11,495 nucleotides of DNA from an uncultured Porphyromonadaceae bacterium (GTDB lineage Bacteria; Bacteroidota; Bacteroidia; Bacteroidales; Muribaculaceae): assembly GCA_905193395.1 (NCBI GenBank), contig CAJJOO010000014.1, positions 1 through 11,495 on the forward strand. The letters are read 5' to 3'. This document shows positions 6,605 through 11,495 of this stretch, piece by piece; within the stretch, counting starts at the first letter, position 1, and each line of letters starts with the position of its first letter. The position numbers and the translations under genes were made by a program. The notes under the pieces are model-generated. The model had not been told where the DNA came from and searched no databases. It saw nothing but the letters and a program-made list of their open reading frames with translations.

Positions 6605-6622
6605 TTTCCGCGAGGTGGGCAA
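6592..6622 (-). promoter_or_regulatory. Possible promoter at the LOG gene start
   Basis: On the minus strand TAACTTTG (6599-6592) matches TAnnTTTG and lies 20 bases from a TTG at 6622-6620. The -7 box overlaps codons 2-5 of the LOG gene, so a transcript starting near 6585 would begin at or near the GTG at codon 7 and could serve a leaderless LOG or the downstream DUF4271-hemD-rnpA genes. Pattern evidence only. Confidence 0.25.
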
Positions 6623-7348
6623 CTATTGCGGCAGGGGCAGAGGCTGCCGTGACACCAGGCGGCGGAGTTCGCGGACGGGCGTCCGGTTGTAACTCTGCCA
6701 GGTGGCGTAGAAGGCCGGAGAATGGTCCATGTGGTCGAGATGGGACAATTCATGTGTCAGCACCAGATAGCGGATCCGGGGCGACATGAAAGCCAGAGTG
6801 TGGCTCAGAGTTATGTTTCCGCGGGCGTCGCAGGTGCCAAGGCGCCTCATTCCACGTCCCACGCTGAGCGAACGCACGCGCCTCGACATTCCCAGTTCGC
6901 CGATAATGCGTCGCGCCTCGGGGAGCACACGGGTTTCGGCCACATGGCGGGCAATCAGGGCAACAGAGCGCGCAAGGCCGGCCTGGCGGCGCTTGTCGGA
7001 GAGTTCGGCCTCGCTGCGGCAGACAAAGACAAATGAATAGTCGCCCTCGCGGCCTTTAAGCAGTTGCAGCGGCCGCGTGGCGTTGGGATTACATTCAATG
7101 AGCAGCGACACCAGGTCGCTGTCAAAGCGGAACCCGACCTTGTAAAATGCTTCTGCGGAAGGACGCCGGGCCAACAGCCGCGGTTTCATGCTCCGGAGGG
7201 CAGCCACAACGTCGGCCGCGGTACAGCGGGGCGGTACGGTGAGATGCAGCACGTCGCCTTTCCAGCGGGCCGTGAAGCGCACGGCGGTCGACAGCACGCG
7301 CAGGCGTATTGTACCTAAGTCTTCGTCGCGGTAGTCACCGGATTGCAT
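6623..7348 (-). CDS. YgjP-like (M48-related, DUF45) zinc metallopeptidase-domain protein
   Basis: This 241-residue protein belongs to the YgjP/DUF45 family, soluble proteins with a zincin-type metal site whose cellular substrate is poorly known. The C-terminal motif VLTHELSHLDHMDHSPAFY (196-214) gives HExxH ligands H199 and H203 with general-base E200 and a third His at 209, matching the family HELxH...xHSxxFW pattern with FY in place of FW. The N-terminal part has the expected strands (IRLRVLSTAVRFTARWKG, 14-31) followed by a basic middle region. I start it at the ATG at 7348, 11 bases after the NAD kinase stop, with a TAAGG stretch just upstream. An ATG seven codons earlier (7369) would overlap the NAD kinase end by ten bases and is the alternative. 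Confidence 0.88.
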   Translation of the reverse strand: MQSGDYRDEDLGTIRLRVLSTAVRFTARWKGDVLHLTVPPRCTAADVVAALRSMKPRLLARRPSAEAFYKVGFRFDSDLVSLLIECNPNATRPLQLLKGREGDYSFVFVCRSEAELSDKRRQAGLARSVALIARHVAETRVLPEARRIIGELGMSRRVRSLSVGRGMRRLGTCDARGNITLSHTLAFMSPRIRYLVLTHELSHLDHMDHSPAFYATWQSYNRTPVRELRRLVSRQPLPLPQ

Positions 7349-7359
7349 GTATACCGGCC

Positions 7360-8214
7360 TTATCCCCATGAAAGTTTGCAGCGCAGGGTGTCGGCGAAAC
7401 TGCTGCCCAGGGGTTTGAGCACTTTCACGTCGTAGGGCGCGCGGCGCAGGGTCAGTTTCATGTCGAGGGGAAGTACCCAGGAGCGTCCGTCGACAGAGAG
7501 GCGGAAGGCATTGGCGCGGCTGGAGCAAGAGAATTCCAGCACCGACGAATCGTCGACCACCAGGGGACGCAGGGACAGGGAATGCGCCGCGATGGGCGAG
7601 AGCACCAGCACCGGGGCTGTCGGCTCGACGATGGGTCCGCCGACGGAAAGGTTATAGGCCGTGCTGCCCGTGGGGGTACATATAATGAGGCCGTCGGCAC
7701 GGTAGTCGGCCAGGTTGCGGCCGTTGATGCGGGCCTCTACGTCGATAATCGACGAAGTCTCGGCCTTGGTCACGGTTACCTCGTTCAGGGCGCAGGTGCC
7801 TTCGGGCACTCCGGGGCAACTCACCTCGATGAGCCGGCGGCGCTCGATGTTGAAGAGTCCGTCGGCCAGCATGGGCAGCAGAGCCGGCAGTTCGTCGATT
7901 CCGAGGGCGGCGAGATAGCCCAGATGGCCGGTATTGATACCCACCACCGGAATTTCCTTGTTGCCGACCCAGGCGGCGGTGCGCAGGAACGAGCCGTCTC
8001 CGCCGATACTCAGGGCATAGTCGGCCTCGAAATCCGGCCCGTCGCTCACACGGCGCACGCAGGCCAGTTTCCGCGGCATGATGCGCGAAAGGTAGTTGTA
8101 GAGTTTCCCGTGCATCACCACATCGACCGAGGCCGCGGACAGGGATTCCAGAAAAGCGCCGATGGCGTCGAGATACTCGTCCTGATGGCGCGAGCCGTAT
8201 ATTGCAAGTTTCAT
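7360..8214 (-). CDS. nadK: NAD kinase
   Basis: This 284-residue cytosolic enzyme phosphorylates NAD+ to NADP+ using ATP. Family motifs in order are the N-terminal strand KLAIYGSR, the GGDGS loop (71-75, normally GGDGT) with catalytic-type Asp73, GINTGHLGYLA (92-102), the NAD-contacting NE at 144-145 (LNEVTVTK), and TPTGSTAYNLSVGGPI (180-195), the conserved ligand-binding loop. The length is ordinary for bacterial NadK. The ATG at 8214 is the only good start and gives the family's N-terminus directly. It follows the ACT-like gene by 37 bases and is followed 11 bases later by the YgjP-like gene. In other Bacteroidales NadK also sits near pdxJ, from memory. Confidence 0.97.
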   Translation of the reverse strand: MKLAIYGSRHQDEYLDAIGAFLESLSAASVDVVMHGKLYNYLSRIMPRKLACVRRVSDGPDFEADYALSIGGDGSFLRTAAWVGNKEIPVVGINTGHLGYLAALGIDELPALLPMLADGLFNIERRRLIEVSCPGVPEGTCALNEVTVTKAETSSIIDVEARINGRNLADYRADGLIICTPTGSTAYNLSVGGPIVEPTAPVLVLSPIAAHSLSLRPLVVDDSSVLEFSCSSRANAFRLSVDGRSWVLPLDMKLTLRRAPYDVKVLKPLGSSFADTLRCKLSWG

Positions 8215-8251
8215 CGCAGTGCAGGTATAAAAAGTTGGGTTACAGTCGGGA

Positions 8252-8611
8252 TTACATCGACAGATAGTGCATCAATTCGTCGTAGCGGCGGCGCAGGGTG
8301 TCGTCGGCCGACAGGGGCGATTCGGTCTGAAGCACCTCGTAGCCGTAGCGTTCAAGCGAACGCGCCACGGCCTCGGGGTTGCGGTGACCGACGCGCAGGG
8401 CGACGACCACACGGCCGTCGCCGCGGTCCATCGACGTGATGTTGAGGTTCAGCAGCGAGGCATCGGCATCCTCCACGGCATGCGCTATGCGCGAGGCCTG
8501 GTAGTCGGCGGCTCCACAGGCCACCAGTAGTTGCGTCGAGTCGCCCTGAGGGGGAGAAAACACCGCCCACCGGTCGTTTTCGGCCGCTTTTACCGTTTTT
8601 TCTTTCGTCAT
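8252..8611 (-). CDS. Small ACT-like domain protein, resembling the C-terminus of Bacteroidales CBS-domain proteins
   Basis: This 119-residue protein has a beta-alpha-beta-beta-alpha-beta pattern typical of ACT domains: strand 25-32 (STQLLVAC), helix 37-49 (YQASRIAHAVEDA), strands 52-60 and 67-75 (LLNLNITS, RVVVALRVG), helix 78-89 and strand 91-96. ACT domains usually bind small ligands such as amino acids and act by dimerisation. From memory, the gene between pdxJ and nadK in Bacteroides encodes a longer protein with two CBS domains followed by such a domain and ending in a similar ...YD.LMHYL.. tail. Here only that last domain exists. The start is the ATG at 8611; the frame's upstream extension to a GTG at 8743 crosses the promoter region and encodes no CBS motif. 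It is the first gene of the minus-strand run. Function unknown. Confidence 0.75.
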   Translation of the reverse strand: MTKEKTVKAAENDRWAVFSPPQGDSTQLLVACGAADYQASRIAHAVEDADASLLNLNITSMDRGDGRVVVALRVGHRNPEAVARSLERYGYEVLQTESPLSADDTLRRRYDELMHYLSM

Positions 8612-8634
8612 TTTATTTATTCTGACTAATTTTG
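8603..8634 (+). promoter_or_regulatory. Predicted promoter for pdxJ-exbBD-tonB
   Basis: TAATTTTG at 8627-8634 fits the Bacteroidota -7 consensus TAnnTTTG exactly. A weak -33 match, TTTCG at 8603-8607, lies 19 bases upstream. A start of transcription near 8641 would give a leader of about 78 bases before the GTG of pdxJ. The -33 half overlaps the first codons of the ACT-like gene on the other strand. Predicted by pattern only. Confidence 0.5.
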
Positions 8635-8650
8635 TAGTCGCAAACTGATA

Positions 8651-8680
8651 CAAATTTACAAAATCTTTTTGTGACGGCAA
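8651..8680 (-). promoter_or_regulatory. Predicted promoter for the ACT-like/nadK minus-strand run
   Basis: On the minus strand TAAATTTG (8658 down to 8651) is an exact TAnnTTTG -7 element, with TTG (8680-8678) 19 bases upstream as the -33 element. Transcription would begin near 8644, leaving a leader of about 33 bases before the ATG at 8611. It faces the plus-strand promoter, and the two predicted start points lie within a few bases of each other. Confidence 0.55.
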
Positions 8681-8718
8681 TCCGTTGCGGCCATAAAAAG
8701 TATTAAAACAGCGAAACT

Positions 8719-9468
8719 GTGAGTTACAACAAGCCACACACACGTCTGAGTGTAAATATCAACAAGATAGCGACCCTGCGCAATTCACGCGGCGAAAACC
8801 GCCCGTCGGTCGAGCAGGTGGCCGTGGACTGTCAGCGCTTCGGAGCCGAGGGCGTCACCGTGCATCCCCGCCCCGACGAGCGGCACATACGCCGCGCCGA
8901 TGTCTTTGCCCTCCGCCCGCTGGTTAAGGAGGAATTCAACATCGAGGGCTATCCCTCGCCTGAATTCATGGACCTGGTTCTGCGCACCCGCCCCGAACAG
9001 GTGACCCTGGTGCCCGACGCACCCGACGCCATCACCTCGTCGGCCGGCTGGGACGTTGCCGCCAACGCCGAATTTCTTACCTCGGTGGTCGAAAGGCTGA
9101 AGGACGCCGGAATCCGCCCCTCTATTTTCGTGGGCACCGACGTCGAGAACATACGCGCCGCTGCCGCAACCGGCACAGACCGCATCGAACTCTACACCAA
9201 ACCATACGCTGACGCCTACGAATCCTCGGCCGCCGACGCCGTGGCACCCTTCGTGGCGGCTTCCCTGGCCGCGCACAACCTGGGCCTGGGCATCAATGCG
9301 GGCCACGACCTCAGCCTGGAAAACCTAGAATTCTTCCACCGCTCCATGCCCTATCTCCACGAGGTGTCGATAGGCCACGCCCTGATTTGCGACGCCCTGT
9401 ACCTGGGCCTCGAGGAAACCATCCGGCGCTATCTCCAGGCCCTGCGCACCGACAATACCGATAATTAA
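8719..9468 (+). CDS. pdxJ: Pyridoxine 5'-phosphate synthase
   Basis: This 249-residue TIM-barrel enzyme condenses 3-amino-1-hydroxyacetone phosphate with 1-deoxy-D-xylulose 5-phosphate to pyridoxine 5'-phosphate in the DXP-dependent vitamin B6 pathway. Motifs are [17 protein letters not shown] (9-25), [13 protein letters not shown] (46-58) with catalytic-type His49, [10 protein letters not shown] (74-83) with Glu77, GINAGHDL (191-198) with His196, and [14 protein letters not shown] (217-230). These correspond to E. coli His45, Glu72 and His193. The start is a GTG at 8719; no ATG lies between it and the conserved core, and it adds eight residues before RLSVNINK. No Shine-Dalgarno is seen; upstream sequence is A-rich, as usual in Bacteroidota. 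Sixteen to 28 bases link it to exbB, so co-transcription is likely. Confidence 0.97.
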   Translation: MSYNKPHTRLSVNINKIATLRNSRGENRPSVEQVAVDCQRFGAEGVTVHPRPDERHIRRADVFALRPLVKEEFNIEGYPSPEFMDLVLRTRPEQVTLVPDAPDAITSSAGWDVAANAEFLTSVVERLKDAGIRPSIFVGTDVENIRAAAATGTDRIELYTKPYADAYESSAADAVAPFVAASLAAHNLGLGINAGHDLSLENLEFFHRSMPYLHEVSIGHALICDALYLGLEETIRRYLQALRTDNTDN

Positions 9469-9496
9469 CCAATCCCCCACCATTCTCCGATATCAA

Positions 9497-10126
9497 ATGG
9501 AAGCATCATCACCTTCAATCTGGGCACTCTGTGTCGAAGGCGGCTGGATTATGATTCCGATCGCCATCCTTGCCCTCGTGTGCATCTACATCTTCATCGA
9601 ACGCTTCATTGTGATTCGCGCGGCCTCCAGGCTGGACGACTCGTTCATGAAACGCATCCGCGACTACATCCACGAAGGCGAGATTGAATCGGCCCTGAAC
9701 CTGTGCCGTTCGACATCCACCCCCTTCGGACGCCTCATCGCCAAGGGCATCAGCCGCATCGGCCGCCCGATGAACGATGTCCTCGTGGCCATCGAGAACA
9801 CCGGCAACCTGGAGGTAGCCTCGCTGTCGAAGGGCCTGCCCTGGCTGGCCACAACCGCCGCCGCCGCGCCCATGCTCGGCTTCCTCGGCACCGTAATCGG
9901 TATGGTCAAGGCCTTCTATGCCATCGCCAACGCCGGCAACGCCGCCCAGATCAACACCTTTGCCGGAGGTATCTACACCGCCCTGTCCACCACCGTGGCC
10001 GGCCTCGTCGTGGGTATCGCCGCCCTGTTTGCATACAACTATCTGGTGGCACGCATCAACAAGGTGATGAAACTCATGGAAGCCCGCACCATGGACTTCA
10101 TGGACCTGCTCAACGAACCCGCTTAA
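9497..10126 (+). CDS. exbB: MotA/TolQ/ExbB proton channel family protein
   Basis: This 209-residue protein is the ExbB-type subunit of the inner-membrane motor that couples proton flow to TonB. Three membrane helices are visible at about 17-39, 115-141 and 158-182, with a large cytoplasmic loop (about 40-114) rich in charged residues. The pore signature LGFLGTVIGMVKAF (127-140) and TALSTTVAGLVVGIAAL (161-177) with the paired Thr165-Thr166 are characteristic. Length is close to E. coli ExbB/TolQ. The gene lies 28 bases after pdxJ and 12 bases before exbD. ExbB and TolQ are paralogues; the neighbouring exbD and tonB favour the Ton system. Confidence 0.95.
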   Translation: MEASSPSIWALCVEGGWIMIPIAILALVCIYIFIERFIVIRAASRLDDSFMKRIRDYIHEGEIESALNLCRSTSTPFGRLIAKGISRIGRPMNDVLVAIENTGNLEVASLSKGLPWLATTAAAAPMLGFLGTVIGMVKAFYAIANAGNAAQINTFAGGIYTALSTTVAGLVVGIAALFAYNYLVARINKVMKLMEARTMDFMDLLNEPA

Positions 10127-10138
10127 TTCCCCGTCCAC

Positions 10139-10552
10139 ATGGCTCTCAAACGTCAGCAGGACATGATGGCGGCCTTTTCGATGGCTTCCATGACCGACGT
10201 CATCTTCCTGCTTCTTGTATTCTTCATGGTCACGTCGACCTACATTTTTCCCACCGCCATCGAGGTCAACCTGCCCCAGGGTGTGGAACAGACCGCCGAA
10301 AAGCCCACGGCCCGCGTGTTTGTCGACAGCCTCGGCGCCTACTACATGAGCATTGACCAGAGCGAACTGGCCGCCGTGCCCGCCGACAGCCTTGTGCCGC
10401 TGCTCACACGCTATGCCGCCACCGACTCGGCCGCCGCCGTGGCCGTATATGCCGACGAGAAAGTGCCCTACGGCAAGGTGGTCGAGGTACTCAACGCCGG
10501 TGCTACCAACTCGGTAAAGATGGTCCTGGCCACACGCCCGTCCACTAAATAA
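10139..10552 (+). CDS. exbD: ExbD/TolR family biopolymer transport protein
   Basis: This 137-residue protein has one N-terminal membrane helix (about 18-38) and a periplasmic domain. The helix carries the essential proton-accepting Asp20 in the motif MASMTDVIFLLLVFFMVTS (equivalent to Asp25 of E. coli ExbD). The C-terminal part ADEKVPYGKVVEVLNA (105-120) and VKMVLAT (126-132) match the conserved ExbD/TolR periplasmic fold. The N-terminal cytoplasmic stretch is short. Only one exbD is present here, whereas some Bacteroidota Ton operons encode two in tandem. It follows exbB by 12 bases and precedes tonB by 44. Confidence 0.95.
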   Translation: MALKRQQDMMAAFSMASMTDVIFLLLVFFMVTSTYIFPTAIEVNLPQGVEQTAEKPTARVFVDSLGAYYMSIDQSELAAVPADSLVPLLTRYAATDSAAAVAVYADEKVPYGKVVEVLNAGATNSVKMVLATRPSTK

Positions 10553-10596
10553 AACAAACAATCACTCTCCCCGCCCCAACCTTCAGCCTTCACGAA

Positions 10597-11406
10597 ATGA
10601 CCAACCGACCACGCGCCACAGCCCTCTGGCTCACAGGACTCATAACACTGGTGATACTGCTGCTGCTGTTCAACATACGGCTGTCGACCGCACCACGCGC
10701 CGACGGCTGGCCCCCCGTGCGCGAAAACAGCGTGGACCTGGCCGAAGAAAACCTTTTCGACGTGATTCCCACCGTCAGGCCCACGAACACGCCGTCGCAG
10801 GAGGCTTCGGAGGCCTACGACCCCGAAAATCAGGACAATCTTTCGACGCCCGAACCCACGACCGGAACCGAACTTAAAGACCGGGGCAACGAGGCTCCCG
10901 CGCCCGCTCCGGTCACCACACGTCGCGAATCGCCCGTAAAACGCAACACCACTCCCCCGCAGGAGCAGCGCGGTCCCTCGCAGCAGGAAATCGAGCAGCA
11001 GCAGGCACGTCGCATCTCGGGCAACACCGCCGCCTCGTTCAACCGCTCGAAAGGCCGCGGCAACACCTCGTCGACCACCGGCACGCAGAGCGGCAACAGC
11101 GGCTCGGAAACCGGAACACCCGGTTCATATCACGGTCACGGACACGGCGTTGCAAACGGCGGCTGGGTGACGCCGAATTATCGCGTGATTCCGGCGGGAA
11201 TAACCGGACAGATTGTGGTACGCGCCACAATCGACTCCACCGGCAAGGTTGTCAAAGTAAGTTTCCGCAACGGCCAGCCGCCGGCCAATTCAAGCCCCGA
11301 ACTGCGCGAAGCCGTAAAACGCGAGGTGATGGCACGCCGCTACACCCGCACCGACAACAACGCCCCGGACGAATCCTTCGCCATCATCACCTACACCTTC
11401 CGCTGA
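10597..11406 (+). CDS. tonB: TonB-family energy transducer
   Basis: This 269-residue protein is anchored by one N-terminal helix (about 10-27), spans the periplasm with a long low-complexity linker (about 30-195), and ends in a TonB C-terminal domain. The last 70 residues show the domain pattern: ITGQIVVRATIDSTGKVVKVSF (202-223), then a helix (SPELREAVKREVMARRY) and a final strand FAIITYTFR. The TonB domain contacts outer-membrane receptors and transmits the ExbBD motor's energy. The linker is unusual: not the classic Pro-Lys/Pro-Glu repeats but Thr/Glu/Gln-rich (QQEIEQQQARR), then Ser/Gly/Thr-rich with SYHGHGHGVANGG at 177-189. The ATG at 10597 follows exbD by 44 bases. Function is well supported by context. 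Confidence 0.92.
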   Translation: MTNRPRATALWLTGLITLVILLLLFNIRLSTAPRADGWPPVRENSVDLAEENLFDVIPTVRPTNTPSQEASEAYDPENQDNLSTPEPTTGTELKDRGNEAPAPAPVTTRRESPVKRNTTPPQEQRGPSQQEIEQQQARRISGNTAASFNRSKGRGNTSSTTGTQSGNSGSETGTPGSYHGHGHGVANGGWVTPNYRVIPAGITGQIVVRATIDSTGKVVKVSFRNGQPPANSSPELREAVKREVMARRYTRTDNNAPDESFAIITYTFR

Positions 11407-11415
11407 TTGTCCACA

Positions 11416-11470
11416 AACTTTCCGCCGACGGCTACGGAACTTTCGCACACGGCAGGGGGACTTTCCGCTG
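11416..11470 (+). repeat. Three similar ACTTTCsGC elements, 21-22 bases apart
   Basis: AACTTTCCGCCGACGGC, AACTTTCGCACACGGC and GACTTTCCGCTGTGACGG begin at about 11416, 11438 and 11459, giving periods of 22 and 21 bases. The shared core is ACTTTC(C)GC with a trailing ACGG. They lie immediately downstream of tonB and upstream of whatever follows. This spacing of two helical turns would suit a protein-binding array, but three degenerate copies may be coincidence. Confidence 0.35.
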
Positions 11471-11483
11471 TGACGGTTCTGTT

Positions 11484-11490
11484 AAAGGAG
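11484..11490 (+). promoter_or_regulatory. Possible ribosome binding site (AAAGGAG) for a gene beyond the edge
   Basis: AAAGGAG is the strongest Shine-Dalgarno-like sequence I noticed near a gene boundary in the window, in a lineage where such sites are rare. Its start codon would lie just past the right edge, at about 11497 or later. Confidence 0.3.
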
Positions 11491-11495
11491 AAGCC

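Larger units (their letters stand above)
11407..11495. other. Downstream end of window, no assignable gene
   Basis: After the tonB stop, 89 bases remain to the edge. The frame starting at 11407 is open throughout, but its product (LSTNFPPTATELSHTAGGLS...) is not recognisable and the stretch is too short to judge. No hairpin followed by a T-run is visible, so no terminator is called for the tonB operon. A GTG at 11470 could begin a gene in the same frame. Confidence 0.4.

Noticed and set aside
7582..8439. 285-codon plus-strand open frame opposite nadK and the ACT-like gene
   Set aside because: NadK motifs are complete on the minus strand; the antisense frame has no family signature and runs across the gene boundary.
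8612..8743. 44-residue N-terminal extension of the ACT-like protein from a GTG
   Set aside because: The stretch is AT-rich, holds both predicted promoters, overlaps the pdxJ start and encodes a Cys/Phe-rich peptide unlike any CBS or ACT segment.
9515..10561. 348-codon minus-strand open frame opposite exbB-exbD
   Set aside because: Its product is Gly/His/Asp-rich low complexity, and it spans two clearly real genes on the other strand, including their spacer.
1..11495. Mobile elements, phage genes, defence systems, CRISPR, tRNA or rRNA
   Set aside because: No transposase or integrase, terminal inverted repeats, spaced identical repeats, or tRNA/rRNA-like segments were seen; all large frames resolve to housekeeping families.

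Overview
The window comes from a GC-rich member of the Bacteroidota, most likely order Bacteroidales. Four things point there: a DUF4271 – HemD-like – rnpA – yidD – tatD gene order, a pdxJ – exbB – exbD – tonB order, AT-rich promoter boxes of the Bacteroidota type (TTTG/TTG, then about 19 bases, then TAnnTTTG), and almost no Shine-Dalgarno sequences. The GC content suggests a Muribaculaceae-like lineage, but that is a guess. I see no mobile element, tRNA, rRNA or CRISPR array; this is compact chromosomal housekeeping sequence with a few odd details.

Region 1 (2-3157, + strand) is a tightly packed run of five genes: the 3' part of an NAD-dependent epimerase/dehydratase, an 89-residue three-helix membrane protein of unknown function, a class I O-methyltransferase, a SpoU-type RNA methyltransferase, and an S66 LD-carboxypeptidase carrying an N-terminal membrane or lipoprotein anchor. 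The first four are joined by 4-base ATGA stop/start overlaps, so they are probably one translationally coupled operon.

Region 2 (3154-8611, - strand) is a nine-gene run read right to left: a small ACT-like protein, NAD kinase, a YgjP-type metallopeptidase, a LOG-family nucleotide hydrolase, a DUF4271 membrane protein, a HemD-like protein, RNase P protein, YidD and a short TatD. Gaps are 37 bases or less and several genes overlap. It collides head-on with region 1: the two final stop codons share four bases, leaving no room for an intergenic terminator.

Region 3 (8719-11406, + strand) is pdxJ (vitamin B6 ring synthesis) followed by exbB, exbD and tonB, the inner-membrane motor that powers TonB-dependent outer-membrane import. 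Regions 2 and 3 diverge from a 107-base AT-rich gap holding two consensus-like promoters that appear to face each other with nearly coincident start points. The last 89 bases contain three similar elements spaced 21-22 bases apart and a purine-rich possible ribosome binding site for a gene outside the window.

I found no clear new multi-gene system. The best candidates for a second look are the anchored LD-carboxypeptidase, the ACT-like protein that seems to have lost its CBS domains, the facing promoter pair, the TatD that ends just after its last conserved Asp, and the orphan HemD-like protein.
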